Notes under the pieces: generated by a model
What the model was told of the DNA's origin: nothing
Seen by the model: the letters and a program-made list of their open reading frames with translations, nothing else
The model's database searches: none
Shown here: one piece after another, positions 7,685 to 15,909 of the stretch
Position numbering within the stretch: position 1 is the stretch's first letter
How the letters are laid out: every line of letters starts with the position of its first letter
Position numbers and translations under genes: made by a program
Virus record (IMG/VR): IMGVR_UViG_3300020180_000421
Span: 1-40,856 of that record
Direction: 5' to 3' (one strand)
Origin: a virus
Length of the DNA stretch: 40,856 bases

Positions 7685-8682
7685 TAGAACCTCTTTGACA
7701 ACTGATATATTTTTGAAGTTAACAGCGCTAGCACAGTGTCGTCGTTGCTGAACGGTATGCTGCCTATCGTGTCTATTGCTAGCGCTAGCGTTTTTAGTTC
7801 AGCGCCTGGGGTTGGGTGCAACAATAAGTTTCTAAGGTAACTTAGTAAAGAAGTCTTTAGCAGCATTGCATCTTCTGGCTGAGCGTTACGAAGCTCTGTT
7901 TTAATAATTGCCCAGTTACCTTGGCGGAGATTCTGACAGATGCGAAGTACGTCTAACCCTGATGTAGAAACTCTTACGGCTTCTTCTGGATCAATCCCGC
8001 TGGCGAATTTTTCTAGCGCGTTCAATATATCCCTGGGGCCGGATACTCCGTATATATGAACTTGCTCAATGAAGTCGTTCAGCTTTCTTGTTATGCCTGC
8101 CTTTGCGGCGGCTTCTTTAATAAACGCTTCGGCGATAGCTCCTCGAATTGGGCGAACTTGTAACTGGTAACAGCGCCCGCGGAGCGCTTTAAGTATCTGC
8201 TCAGGCTCTGTAGTGCATATGATCCATGTGGTAGACTTGGACGCGTCTTCAAAGTATTTTAGCAGGACGGATTGCGCGGCTTTTGTAACTCGTTGCGCTT
8301 CGTCTAGTATGATCACCTTTCTACGTGATCCTGGTGTTGGGAAAAACGTACTGTGACTGGCGATCTCTTTGATGGCGTCGATGCCGTTCAACTCAGCTAT
8401 GTTCATCTCTGAAATATCGAACTCTTTGTTTTTTTGACACTTAGCGCAAGGTTCGCCAAACGTATCGCTATGGCGGCATTGCAGCGACTTAGCTATTATT
8501 CTAGCTATCGTAGTTTTGCCTGTTCCGGTGGGGCCTGCGAACATCCATGCTCGCGGCTCTCGTTTTGAAGCCATCTGCGATTGGATGGCGTCTACTATAT
8601 CTTTCTGCCCTAGAAGCTGGCTAAAACATTTGGGTCTTAAAGCCAATGAGAGCGTTTGTGTAATAAGCGAATTTTTTTTCAT
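7684..8682 (-). CDS. DnaX-like clamp loader ATPase
   Basis: An AAA+ clamp loader of the gamma/tau type, which opens the sliding clamp and places it on primer-template DNA. Residues 13-30 carry the RPKCFSQLLGQ box. Walker A GPTGTGKT lies at 50-57, a zinc module with C69, C79 and C82 follows, Walker B VIILDEA lies at 123-129, and the sensor/arginine-finger motif is GRC at 169-171 (SRC in DnaX). The C-terminal collar is short, total 332 aa, like T4 gp44. The ATG at 8682 has no clear Shine-Dalgarno site. Twenty-nine bases upstream is one copy of the 19-bp motif shared with two other replication genes, so it probably has its own regulation. Confidence 0.92.
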   Translation of the reverse strand: MKKNSLITQTLSLALRPKCFSQLLGQKDIVDAIQSQMASKREPRAWMFAGPTGTGKTTIARIIAKSLQCRHSDTFGEPCAKCQKNKEFDISEMNIAELNGIDAIKEIASHSTFFPTPGSRRKVIILDEAQRVTKAAQSVLLKYFEDASKSTTWIICTTEPEQILKALRGRCYQLQVRPIRGAIAEAFIKEAAAKAGITRKLNDFIEQVHIYGVSGPRDILNALEKFASGIDPEEAVRVSTSGLDVLRICQNLRQGNWAIIKTELRNAQPEDAMLLKTSLLSYLRNLLLHPTPGAELKTLALAIDTIGSIPFSNDDTVLALLTSKIYQLSKRF

Positions 8683-8711
8683 AGGGACTCGTATGTAGTG
8701 GTTGTATTGCG

Positions 8712-8730
8712 ACTGCTAGGAGGGGTCAAG
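8712..8730 (-). promoter_or_regulatory. conserved 19-bp motif, copy 1 (before clamp loader)
   Basis: The minus strand reads CTTGACCCCTCCTAGCAGT, 29 bases before the clamp-loader ATG. Copies at 23150-23168 and 35500-35518 agree at about 16 of 19 positions and stand at similar distances from start codons. The upstream gene's stop TGA lies inside the motif. TTGACC could act as a -35 element, with TACAAC 17 bases on as a poor -10. The conserved block extends into the spacer, so a phage-specific promoter or an operator is more likely. Confidence 0.6.
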
Positions 8731-9058
8731 ACGGTGTTTGTAACGGCGGTCTGGTATCTGTGCGCCCGGCGCTGGTACGTTTGCTTAGAATGGCGTTTTT
8801 GTTTTGCCAGACTCGCGTTATCATTTCCGGTAAATTGCTTCGTAGCTTACCGCCGAAGTACTCTACCTGGCTTAATAATAACGTGAGCTCTTCTTCTGGA
8901 AGGCGCTCCATATAAACGTGCATTTTTTTTCTAAAGGTATTTAGATCTGTGGCGCCGTCTGCTACTTTGCACGCTTCTTGACAAAAAGCTTGAAAAGCCT
9001 CGGATAACAGTTCAGTGGGCGTTTTGGGTATACTGGGTTTTCTGTAGTCGCTACTCAT
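8726..9058 (-). CDS. hypothetical helical protein, 110 aa
   Basis: Not recognised. It is mostly helical, with ELLSEAFQAFCQEACKVAD and PEEELTLLLSQVEYF, and a Thr/Pro/Ser-rich end. It starts MSSDYRK, similar to the MSSDFRE start of the gene at 22558-23124. It lies between recA (8-nt overlap) and the clamp loader. A clamp-loader accessory subunit like T4 gp62 is possible on position alone; there is no sequence support. The stop codon lies inside the conserved 19-bp motif. Confidence 0.7.
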   Translation of the reverse strand: MSSDYRKPSIPKTPTELLSEAFQAFCQEACKVADGATDLNTFRKKMHVYMERLPEEELTLLLSQVEYFGGKLRSNLPEMITRVWQNKNAILSKRTSAGRTDTRPPLQTPS

Positions 9059-9971
9059 CGTTTTTAACTTTCTTCTCTTTCTTTAGTTTCTCGACATCTA
9101 AGAATGAACTATGTCCATCAAAGAATATCTTGTAGCCGCTTGATAGGTGCTCAACTCCCCCGGCTTTATTCTTTACATTGGAAAGCGTTCCTTTTATACC
9201 TACCTGTTTGCCGGCTTGTAGCAGAACGCCGCCGTCAATCCGTCGAGCCTTAGTTCTTACATGACAATAGAACTTTAAGGCTTCGCCACCGGTAGTGTAC
9301 TCTGGATTGCCGAACATCTTCATCGGGTTGATGCGGATCTGGTTAATGAACAACATTGTACAGTTGCAACTTTGTAGAAGGCCTACCCATCTACGAAGAA
9401 GATCAGATAGAAACTGTGGTAAAGACATTCTTGTCCGCATGTTGATATCTTGAATAGATTTTTTACCGGCTACCTCTGGTAGAAGGGCTGATACAGAATC
9501 GAGTACGGCGAAAATTTTGCACCCGGGTTTGTCTTCTTGCACAGTCTTTAGCCAGTCTTCAAACTCGTCGCATATTTTTTCAGCACTGGCTAATTCTAGC
9601 TTCTTTTTTTCACTACCGAACCTGCCCATGTAAGGTTTGAATAGCGCCAGTTTATCATAGTCCACACCGCGGGTCTCGATCCATTGGCGCTCGGCAGAGT
9701 TCTCCGCCGAAATCAGCGCTGTATAGGCCCCATCGGCCTGTGCGAGTGCTAGCAAGTCAAAAGCAAGTGAGCTTTTGCCGGAAGACTCTTTACCTGACAA
9801 CTCTATCATTTTACCATACATTATCCCTTTATCACGGTCGCCGAATACGCTGTTGAAACGTTTGCTGCCGGTGTCCAAATAAGGGGTATCGGCTTCGTCT
9901 ACTGGAAAGTGCTTTAGCCTTTTTTGTATTCTTTTAACTAGCTCTGCGGGGTTGTATTCTTTTTTTATCAT
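9051..9971 (-). CDS. RecA/UvsX-type recombinase
   Basis: Strand-exchange ATPase. Walker A GKESSGKS lies at 60-67, ISAENSAERQW carries the catalytic Glu, the Walker B strand is KIFAVLDSVSAL, and the L1/L2 region contains LFINQIRINPMKMFGNPEYTTGG in RecA order. Length is 306 aa from the ATG at 9971, shorter than RecA because the C-terminal domain is reduced, as in phage enzymes. I chose this ATG because AAGGAG stands three bases before it; a TTG at 9986 would add five residues but has no site. It starts only 18 bases after a 15-bp hairpin terminator, so expression must come by readthrough or processing. Partners are the UvsY-like protein and SSB encoded just upstream. Confidence 0.95.
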   Translation of the reverse strand: MIKKEYNPAELVKRIQKRLKHFPVDEADTPYLDTGSKRFNSVFGDRDKGIMYGKMIELSGKESSGKSSLAFDLLALAQADGAYTALISAENSAERQWIETRGVDYDKLALFKPYMGRFGSEKKKLELASAEKICDEFEDWLKTVQEDKPGCKIFAVLDSVSALLPEVAGKKSIQDINMRTRMSLPQFLSDLLRRWVGLLQSCNCTMLFINQIRINPMKMFGNPEYTTGGEALKFYCHVRTKARRIDGGVLLQAGKQVGIKGTLSNVKNKAGGVEHLSSGYKIFFDGHSSFLDVEKLKKEKKVKNDE

Positions 9972-9988
9972 AGGCTCCTTATGCAAAG

Positions 9989-10026
9989 AAAAGCCCCGAT
10001 AGCGGGCTAAGGCTATCGGGGCTTTT
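9989..10026 (-). terminator. strong hairpin between ssb and recA
   Basis: AAAAGCCCCGATAGC (9989-10003) and GCTATCGGGGCTTTT (10012-10026) form a perfect 15-bp stem with an 8-base loop. The minus-strand transcript continues TTTTCTTTG, so it works as a rho-independent terminator after the ssb gene, and by symmetry in the other direction. The recA ribosome binding site begins directly after it, leaving no room for a separate promoter. Confidence 0.85.
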
Positions 10027-10048
10027 CGTTTTCCGTAATTAGCTGCTG

Positions 10049-11362
10049 CTACTTCTTAGCTTTCTTACCGGAAGTCTTGTCGGCCTTCTTGTCAGACTTC
10101 TTTTCAGGCTTAGCTGGAGCCTTGGAAGACTTCTTTTCAGGCTTAGTTGGAGCCTTGGAAGACTTCTTTACAGGGACTTTTGACTTGGCCTTTTTGCTCT
10201 TTGGCTCGTCGTCTTCGTCCTCGTCGTCATCTTCGTCGTCTTCGTCGTCGTCATCATCGTCATCATCGTCGTCATCATCGTCGTCATCATCGTCGTCATC
10301 ATCGTCGTCATCATCGTCATCATCTACGTCATCGTCGTCGTCTTCGTCATCTTCGTCTTCGTCATCTTCGTCTTCGTCTTTTGACTTGGACTTGGACTTA
10401 GCGGGCGCTACGACTTTCTTTTTCTTCTTAGGCTCCTCATCTTCGTCATCTTCGTCTTCGTCATCTTCGTCTTCGTCATCTTCATCTTCATCTTCGTCTT
10501 CATCTTCGTCTTTTGACTTGGACTTGGACTTAGCGGAAGCGATCGCTACGACTTTCTTTTTCTTCTTAGGGGTTTCTTCTTCTTCTTCGTCGTCTTCTTC
10601 GAGCTCTTCGGGCTCTTCTACGACGGGCTTCTTCTTTTTCTTTACGTCTTCGTCTTTTTTCTTAGCCTTGATTGGCATGTCGTTCTCCTTGAGTGATTGT
10701 TGGACCTCGTCGAGGTCTCGGCCATAGTAGGCAGCTCTTTGTACGGCCTCGTCATAAGAGTCTATTTGAGACGCTACTGACTTCAGACCGTTCAAAACAG
10801 ATGCGGGGACTTTTGAAGGCTCTTCGTCCGGCTGTATTGCGCCGTAGCGTGTATCAGTCGGACCTGTGCCTATGCGACTAACGTTCAAGTTGTAACCTTT
10901 TTTGGGGTCATCATATTGACGTTTCGTACTTGCTAGGACACCTAGTAAGGCTACCGATTGGCTCTTGGGGCCGCCGGTAGATACCCACCAGATCTTGGGG
11001 GATGTGAACTTTCCAGATTCGGGGTCCACTCTTGAAACTTGTACGAGCATTTGCTCTTTAGGAATAAGCTCTTTTGATTTAACCTTGTTAGAGCTTTTGC
11101 TGCTGGACTCTAACTCAGGAATTTTTGAATCGCACAACCAGCACTCGTTTCCTTGCTCGTCGATCTCTTTTCCGCACCGAATTGACTTCTTATCAGGACC
11201 TACGTTTCGGTGCAGGAGGATTTCTAAATGCGGTGGATGCGCGGTGCCTTTTGGGTTCGGGAGAACTCTAAAACAATTGTCGCCTGGGGCAAGTTTGAAG
11301 CGACTTCCTTCTCCCTTGTCTTTGATTCGTTGTTTGGCTTCTTGGCGCCAGTCTTCTTCCAT
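10049..11362 (-). CDS. single-stranded DNA-binding protein (gp32-like) with giant acidic/lysine tail
   Basis: Residues 1-228 resemble T4 gp32-type SSB: RFKLAPGDNCFRVLP, a metal site with C63, C74 and C77 (CGKEIDEQGNECWLC) near H51, and SPKIWWVSTG. Residues 230-437 are wholly low complexity. Two PKKKKKVVA/KSKSKSKDED modules are followed by long Asp/Glu runs, including more than 30 consecutive acidic residues broken by a single Val, and end in PEKKSSKAP repeats and a Lys-rich tail. SSB acidic tails normally recruit partners and are short, so this one is exceptional. The start has AAAGG seven bases upstream. Position between uvsY-like and recA matches its expected role. Confidence 0.87.
   Translation of the reverse strand: MEEDWRQEAKQRIKDKGEGSRFKLAPGDNCFRVLPNPKGTAHPPHLEILLHRNVGPDKKSIRCGKEIDEQGNECWLCDSKIPELESSSKSSNKVKSKELIPKEQMLVQVSRVDPESGKFTSPKIWWVSTGGPKSQSVALLGVLASTKRQYDDPKKGYNLNVSRIGTGPTDTRYGAIQPDEEPSKVPASVLNGLKSVASQIDSYDEAVQRAAYYGRDLDEVQQSLKENDMPIKAKKKDEDVKKKKKPVVEEPEELEEDDEEEEETPKKKKKVVAIASAKSKSKSKDEDEDEDEDEDDEDEDDEDEDDEDEEPKKKKKVVAPAKSKSKSKDEDEDDEDEDDEDDDDDVDDDDDDDDDDDDDDDDDDDDDDDDDDDEDDEDDDEDEDDEPKSKKAKSKVPVKKSSKAPTKPEKKSSKAPAKPEKKSDKKADKTSGKKAKK
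10252..10324. repeat. 12-bp tandem repeat coding poly-Asp
   Basis: CATCATCGTCGT repeats in tandem about four times from 10261, with trimmed copies either side, encoding runs of Asp in the SSB tail on the minus strand. Similar but less regular GTC/TTC arrays extend over 10204-10380 and 10440-10512. Such arrays change length easily by slippage, in steps that keep the frame. Confidence 0.85.
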
Positions 11363-11400
11363 TACGAATACCTTTCTATTAAATCTCTCACCACAGCTTT

Positions 11401-11571
11401 TTATTTAAGCTCGGTGCGCGAAGTTAAATATACCGTGCTAACAGCGGCACTGCAAAAGACTATTGCGCGTTTTATTGTCTCAATTATTACCACCGCGCAT
11501 AAAGTCACTACAAACGCTATTAGTATAGTAGCTGCAACTACGCTCGTTAAAACTATCCAAAATTCTTGCAT
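11401..11571 (-). CDS. small single-pass membrane protein, 56 aa
   Basis: A 56-aa frame fills most of the gap between the uvsY-like gene and ssb. It starts MQEFWIVLTS and has one long hydrophobic segment (about residues 5-32, including VVAATILIAFVVTLCAVVII), then ETIKRA and a weakly hydrophobic tail ending SRTELK. AAAGG lies nine bases before the ATG, overlapping the stop of the preceding gene. It may anchor or signal at the membrane; no family is recognised. Context, size and ribosome binding site support it as real. Confidence 0.6.
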   Translation of the reverse strand: MQEFWIVLTSVVAATILIAFVVTLCAVVIIETIKRAIVFCSAAVSTVYLTSRTELK

Positions 11572-11583
11572 GAAGTGTTCCCT

Positions 11584-12102
11584 TTATTTTTTAAGTTTTC
11601 TTTGTACTTCGCCCATTTTATCATTTGCGAGTACAGATCTTTCGACCCTCCCTTCGCTGATGATAACGTCGGCAACTACTCTAATTGAAGATAATCGTTG
11701 CCGAAACGCCTCCACCATTCCTTTTGATAACTCTTCTAGACGGTCACACGCGTTTTTCTTATCGACCATTTTTTGTATTCGCGGGTCTTGTGATAACGCG
11801 GACTCTACTTCTACGTTGGTAACACGTCCGGGACTTTTTAGAAGCATTTTGCCACGAAGCTCGCTATATAACGAACTGCGGTATTGCTCGTACTCTGCCA
11901 TTACTATGGCGTTATGTTCCATTACCTTTACTCGTAGTCTACATGAAGCCAAATACAAACTTGGCTGCTCGATGGCGGCGTCTATAACTTGTACATCTTC
12001 AAACCTAAGCCTTTTGCTTAGCTTGTCTAATCTGACTATGAGTTCTGTTGACTCAAGCGTGGGTGAGCCACTTGTCGTCGATCGCTTTACTTTGTTCTTC
12101 AT
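11584..12102 (-). CDS. UvsY-like recombination mediator (tentative)
   Basis: A helical 172-aa protein. The central and C-terminal part (YEQYRSSLYSELRGKM, then VESALSQDPRIQKMVDKK and LSKGMVEAFRQRLSSIR) follows the order of the T4 UvsY C-terminus, where a SADKDV helix precedes a conserved G-A-I-x-x-R segment. UvsY loads UvsX onto SSB-coated DNA. This gene sits immediately before ssb and recA, which fits. The start overlaps the polymerase C-terminus by 50 bases; GAGGA stands three bases before the ATG. The assignment is by pattern and context, not strong identity. Confidence 0.55.
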   Translation of the reverse strand: MKNKVKRSTTSGSPTLESTELIVRLDKLSKRLRFEDVQVIDAAIEQPSLYLASCRLRVKVMEHNAIVMAEYEQYRSSLYSELRGKMLLKSPGRVTNVEVESALSQDPRIQKMVDKKNACDRLEELSKGMVEAFRQRLSSIRVVADVIISEGRVERSVLANDKMGEVQRKLKK

Positions 12103-14791
12103 TGGTCCTCGCGTAATTAAAAATGAACTGCTTCCAGCTGCCTCCGAAATACTTCGACTGCATTCCGTATCTAAGTCCTACTTTGGCTTCTGCTTTAAGT
12201 GGCACGTTGAACTCTATGTTGTACTTCTTTGCTACATGCGCTACAACATCTTTTTCTAAAAGCTGTAACATGCTAGTGTACGTGTTTGCGATATCTTTTA
12301 AGTTTCCAAAGAACACGAACGCATCGTGGACTTCCATAACGGGGTCTTGCAGTAGCGTTAGAGACTTCGGACGGAGATATATAAGCGCCATAGCAAATAG
12401 CATCAGTTGATGCGCTGACCCTTGAATAGGGGAGTTCACGGCCTGGTTTCCCCAGAAGGTACCTCTGTCAGAATCATCCATAACGATTGGCCTACGGAAT
12501 CCGAACATTGTTGGCACGTACTTATTCTTTTCAGCGAATGCTTTTAATCGCTCGATTAGCCTGGCTACGTAGGAGTACTTTCTAAAGTACTCTTTGTATA
12601 GCTTGTCAACGAGTTGTGAGGATATATCTACACCTTCTGCTTTGAGTTTCAAGTACAGGTTCTTTGGAGTCAACCCATAAATAATACCGAAGTGTATTCC
12701 TTTTACAGTTGTTCTTATCTGCTCGTCGTTCTTTATTTTATCTACCGACCATCCGGTGAGCGCGGAGCCTACAAGGCTGTGCAAATCTTCTGAGTGACAG
12801 TGCTTAATCAATAGCGGGTCTTTAGACATCTGCGCTAGGATTCTAATTTCTACTTGACTGTAGTCGGCTGATATAAAGACTTTCAGATTTTCTAACTTGT
12901 TCCAAAGCTTATCTGGAACATCTTTTATTGATTTGTACTTTAATAGCTTTTGTATCAAGGGCCAGTTTGGATCGCTTACTAACAAGTTCTTAAGTATGGG
13001 CTCGCCGTGCAGGTTTTGCATGTTTACGATACCGTCGTCACCTTTTTTACTACCGCCGGATCGTAAGCGGCCGGTGATCGTTCCAATTAGCCACCATTTA
13101 GTTCTGAGACGGCCACCATTTAGTTTAGCACTGTTCTCATAGTTATTCAAGTAGGTGCTGACCATTTTACTTAAACCACGAAATTCCATGAGCAGTGAAC
13201 AGAACTTACCATTAGGATAATCTTTTAACAGCTTCAAAGTTTGTTCGTTGGTGGATTTTTTACCTTTAGGGTCTAAGACTGGGAACCTCAGCTTGCCATA
13301 CATTACCTCAACGATCTTTGTGGGGGAGTTCAAATTGATGTCGGGGTCACCGGCTATCTTGCGAAGCTTCTTGGCGATCTTGGCTAACCGGAGCGGTATG
13401 GCTTTGTTAACTACTTTGAAATACTCTTTATCTAGCCAAGGCCCTGTGCGCTCCATTCTCGTCGTTATAAACGAAGCGTGCATGTAGGTTTCAGCTAGCG
13501 CTTTGTTTACATCAGATGTTGCTATATCTACACGCTTGGTTAAATCGCAGTCGGCGCCGTTGTATAAACGCATAACAGATAGTGGTATACGTGCGTAGTT
13601 CACTGTACCGTCAGGGGCACGAATGAATGGCTCGATCATTTCTTTATAGCCGACAAATTCTTGGCACCGCTCTTTAGATTGTGCGTCTAAACTGTGGCTC
13701 CTCCAATCAGGATTTTTCAAATAACTGGTGTAGTTAGTGTCTCTCGAAAAACCTTTAACGGTGGTGTTTAACAGGTTCTGTATGGCTTCTGTGTCTGACA
13801 CACCGTAGTGCATAGTTTTTCGGATTCTCTTGTCCCCAAGCATTTCGCACAAGATTTTTTTAACCTTGGCTGTGGTAGCGGGGGACTCTTTGTTTTCAGG
13901 ATGGTCTAGCACCACTACTCTGGCAATACCTGGTGTGGGACAGAAGCCTACGACTACCATCGTTATGGCGCCGTTCACTTCTCCATACTCTACGTCTACC
14001 GATGTGCGCTCGTTCCCTTGCGCCAAAAGCTGTTTGTACAGCAGCTTTGTGTCTTCTACGGTTGTTACTAACTTGTAGTCTTGCTTTTCTAGGTAGCTCC
14101 ATCTAGATTTGTTCAGAAGGGTGCTGGCTGCTGTCTTGAGTTTTTGCCGGAACTGTTCTAGCCTCAGCTCAGGAGCCCCTTTGATAAAGTAGCTTGGATG
14201 ATCTACACAGATTACAGTTGCGTTCAATGTAGAAGACCAGAATATTGGTTTATCTTTTTTATACACCTTACCTAAAAGTGTAGTGGCTGTGAATTGCCCG
14301 AACAGTATATGCACCTTAGTGGTGCCTTGTAGTTTAGCTATAGCTTTAACTGTCCAATACCTACAGTTATCTACTTCGTCTTTGCTTGGTGGTCGCTCTC
14401 TAAGGTAGTCGCCTAACTGCTCTGATGGGAAGCACCGTACGACACTTTGCACATTACAGCTATCTTTGTCGATGCCTGCGCGTTTAAGCTCTTGCCATAT
14501 AAACCTCCCCATAATCTGCGTGGGGAGGGTCTCGGCGGCGTTATCTTCAGCGGTTGGGTAGGGTAGCCATATTGTTATAGCGCGGTCGGCGTCTAGCTTT
14601 TTTACACCGATAATTTTAACTAGCTTGGACTGATTGTTTAACGAACAGTCGCCGCAGCCTTTACCGGATCTGATTTGCAGATCTTGTATTTGGTCTGCTG
14701 TAGGCTCTGTACTAGTTGATACAACGACACTAGTTTTTTTACATGGCACCGTTGGGAGCACTTCTGAGCTATCTATCGCGTGTATCTTCAT
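12053..14791 (-). CDS. family A DNA polymerase with N-terminal uracil-DNA-glycosylase-like domain
   Basis: A 912-aa replicative polymerase. Residues 40-225 resemble family 4 UDG: cysteines C46, C49, C120 and C143 stand where that family binds a 4Fe-4S cluster (GKGCGDC, VVRCFPSE, EVDNC), followed by HILFGQFTA and a DHPSYF segment (HPS at 198-200). The usual GEAPG water-activating loop is replaced by PYPTAEDN, so catalysis is doubtful. Residues 262-430 are the 3'-5' exonuclease: SVDVEYG (D266, E268), D333, and Y410/D414. Polymerase motifs are A ISADYSQVEIR (D643), B RTTVKGIHFGIIYG (R693, K697, F701) and C VMEVHDAF (H822, D823). A UDG-like domain is, as I recall, also present in SPO1-group polymerases. 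Start shares TAATG with the clamp gene. Confidence 0.95.
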   Translation of the reverse strand: MKIHAIDSSEVLPTVPCKKTSVVVSTSTEPTADQIQDLQIRSGKGCGDCSLNNQSKLVKIIGVKKLDADRAITIWLPYPTAEDNAAETLPTQIMGRFIWQELKRAGIDKDSCNVQSVVRCFPSEQLGDYLRERPPSKDEVDNCRYWTVKAIAKLQGTTKVHILFGQFTATTLLGKVYKKDKPIFWSSTLNATVICVDHPSYFIKGAPELRLEQFRQKLKTAASTLLNKSRWSYLEKQDYKLVTTVEDTKLLYKQLLAQGNERTSVDVEYGEVNGAITMVVVGFCPTPGIARVVVLDHPENKESPATTAKVKKILCEMLGDKRIRKTMHYGVSDTEAIQNLLNTTVKGFSRDTNYTSYLKNPDWRSHSLDAQSKERCQEFVGYKEMIEPFIRAPDGTVNYARIPLSVMRLYNGADCDLTKRVDIATSDVNKALAETYMHASFITTRMERTGPWLDKEYFKVVNKAIPLRLAKIAKKLRKIAGDPDINLNSPTKIVEVMYGKLRFPVLDPKGKKSTNEQTLKLLKDYPNGKFCSLLMEFRGLSKMVSTYLNNYENSAKLNGGRLRTKWWLIGTITGRLRSGGSKKGDDGIVNMQNLHGEPILKNLLVSDPNWPLIQKLLKYKSIKDVPDKLWNKLENLKVFISADYSQVEIRILAQMSKDPLLIKHCHSEDLHSLVGSALTGWSVDKIKNDEQIRTTVKGIHFGIIYGLTPKNLYLKLKAEGVDISSQLVDKLYKEYFRKYSYVARLIERLKAFAEKNKYVPTMFGFRRPIVMDDSDRGTFWGNQAVNSPIQGSAHQLMLFAMALIYLRPKSLTLLQDPVMEVHDAFVFFGNLKDIANTYTSMLQLLEKDVVAHVAKKYNIEFNVPLKAEAKVGLRYGMQSKYFGGSWKQFIFNYARTNEEQSKAIDDKWLTHA

Positions 14792-15909
14792 TACTTACTC
14801 AACCTTCCGTGGAGAAGAACCAACTGCGGAAATTCAAAGACGTAGGGAACTGTTGGTGTGTCGTCGCAACGGATTAACACGTCATGCTGCACTTGCGATG
14901 AATCACACAAAGGTAGTAGCAAGTTTAACAAAAATTCCATTTGCACATCTTTGGGTAGCTTGTTCTTGATGATAACTGTTTCGGTAAACTCTCCGGCTTG
15001 GCTGGCACATGTAATCTTTATTTTTTTTTCACCTTGGCTGCCGGACACTATAAGGATCAAGTCGCGTTTGACTACTGAGCTTATGATGTCGTTCAATCGT
15101 TTAGCCGCTGTAAAGAAGCTCGCAGCTTTCACCTGTATCAAGACAGGGGCTTTTAACGCGTTACGGATACCTTTTGCTAACGACTCTGTTGGAAAGAACT
15201 TGCTGGCTTTCTCGTTCAGAATTTGGCATAGGTAGCCTTGTGGCGATCGCATCTTACAGTATCGCTCATTAAATGTAATTGTGTGCTTTTGAAACAGCAA
15301 CATGATATCAACAAATGGTGTGGGGAGCGATACTTGTGCAATTGGGGTTTTGCACTTGTACTGGAAAGCTGAGATCTTGTTGCTAGCTAGCACTAATCCT
15401 TTTTCAATTCGGATACCGTTCAGCTCTCCCATTGTGGGGTCTTGAGACCCGTAACTGCGCGCTAGCGATATAGCGTCAACAAAAGAGTCAGTCATTGATG
15501 TAATCTTACTGCCTGAGACTTTAGGTTCTTTGCCGTAGCCGCCTACTTCTTTCGCTTGGGTGAACTCGGCTTTACGAACACCGCATTTAACAGTTAGCGT
15601 TTCGCTTTCTCCGGCCTTGCGATGTGTGAAGAGAAACGGTTTTTCGCTTTGGCTATTCTGAAACGCTGCTAAGAACGGCTCTAGCGTTTTGCGGTCTACA
15701 AAGAAGTTGAGTTCGGTTATGCCGGCGGTTTCTACGGTGACTGTTTGATCACCGAACACTTCAGCGGTTAACGATACTATAAGCTGACTTTTTGAGAATG
15801 TCAGCTTATAGTACTCCGAACTTGTAATGCCTACTCTTGCAGGAACCTTGCTTAATAGTGTTACGGCGCTGATCAAAGATGCCTTGTTTACCGCACTTGT
15901 TTCGGACAT
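14791..15909 (-). CDS. DnaN-like beta sliding clamp
   Basis: The 372-aa length equals that of bacterial DnaN, and the layout fits three clamp domains. The C-terminus VPYVFEFPQLVLLHGRLSK resembles the DnaN end that forms the hydrophobic binding pocket. The N-terminal half carries strand/loop patterns KASLISAVTLLSKVPAR and ITELNFFVDRKTLEPFL, like the opening helix and domain crossover. T4-type phages use a shorter PCNA-like clamp, so this phage has a bacterial-type clamp and a DnaX-like loader together. The polymerase gene follows with a TAATG overlap, giving coupled expression. Confidence 0.82.
   Translation of the reverse strand: MSETSAVNKASLISAVTLLSKVPARVGITSSEYYKLTFSKSQLIVSLTAEVFGDQTVTVETAGITELNFFVDRKTLEPFLAAFQNSQSEKPFLFTHRKAGESETLTVKCGVRKAEFTQAKEVGGYGKEPKVSGSKITSMTDSFVDAISLARSYGSQDPTMGELNGIRIEKGLVLASNKISAFQYKCKTPIAQVSLPTPFVDIMLLFQKHTITFNERYCKMRSPQGYLCQILNEKASKFFPTESLAKGIRNALKAPVLIQVKAASFFTAAKRLNDIISSVVKRDLILIVSGSQGEKKIKITCASQAGEFTETVIIKNKLPKDVQMEFLLNLLLPLCDSSQVQHDVLIRCDDTPTVPYVFEFPQLVLLHGRLSK

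Noticed and set aside
10077-10727. 216-aa plus-strand Ser-rich frame
   Set aside because: It is the complement of the Asp/Glu/Lys codons of the SSB tail; poly-Ser follows automatically from GAC/GAT/GAA repeats.
11228-12259. 343-aa plus-strand open frame
   Set aside because: It lies opposite the ssb start, the small TM gene, the UvsY-like gene and the polymerase end. It is Ser/Thr/Leu-rich, as expected for an antisense shadow, and has no ribosome binding site.
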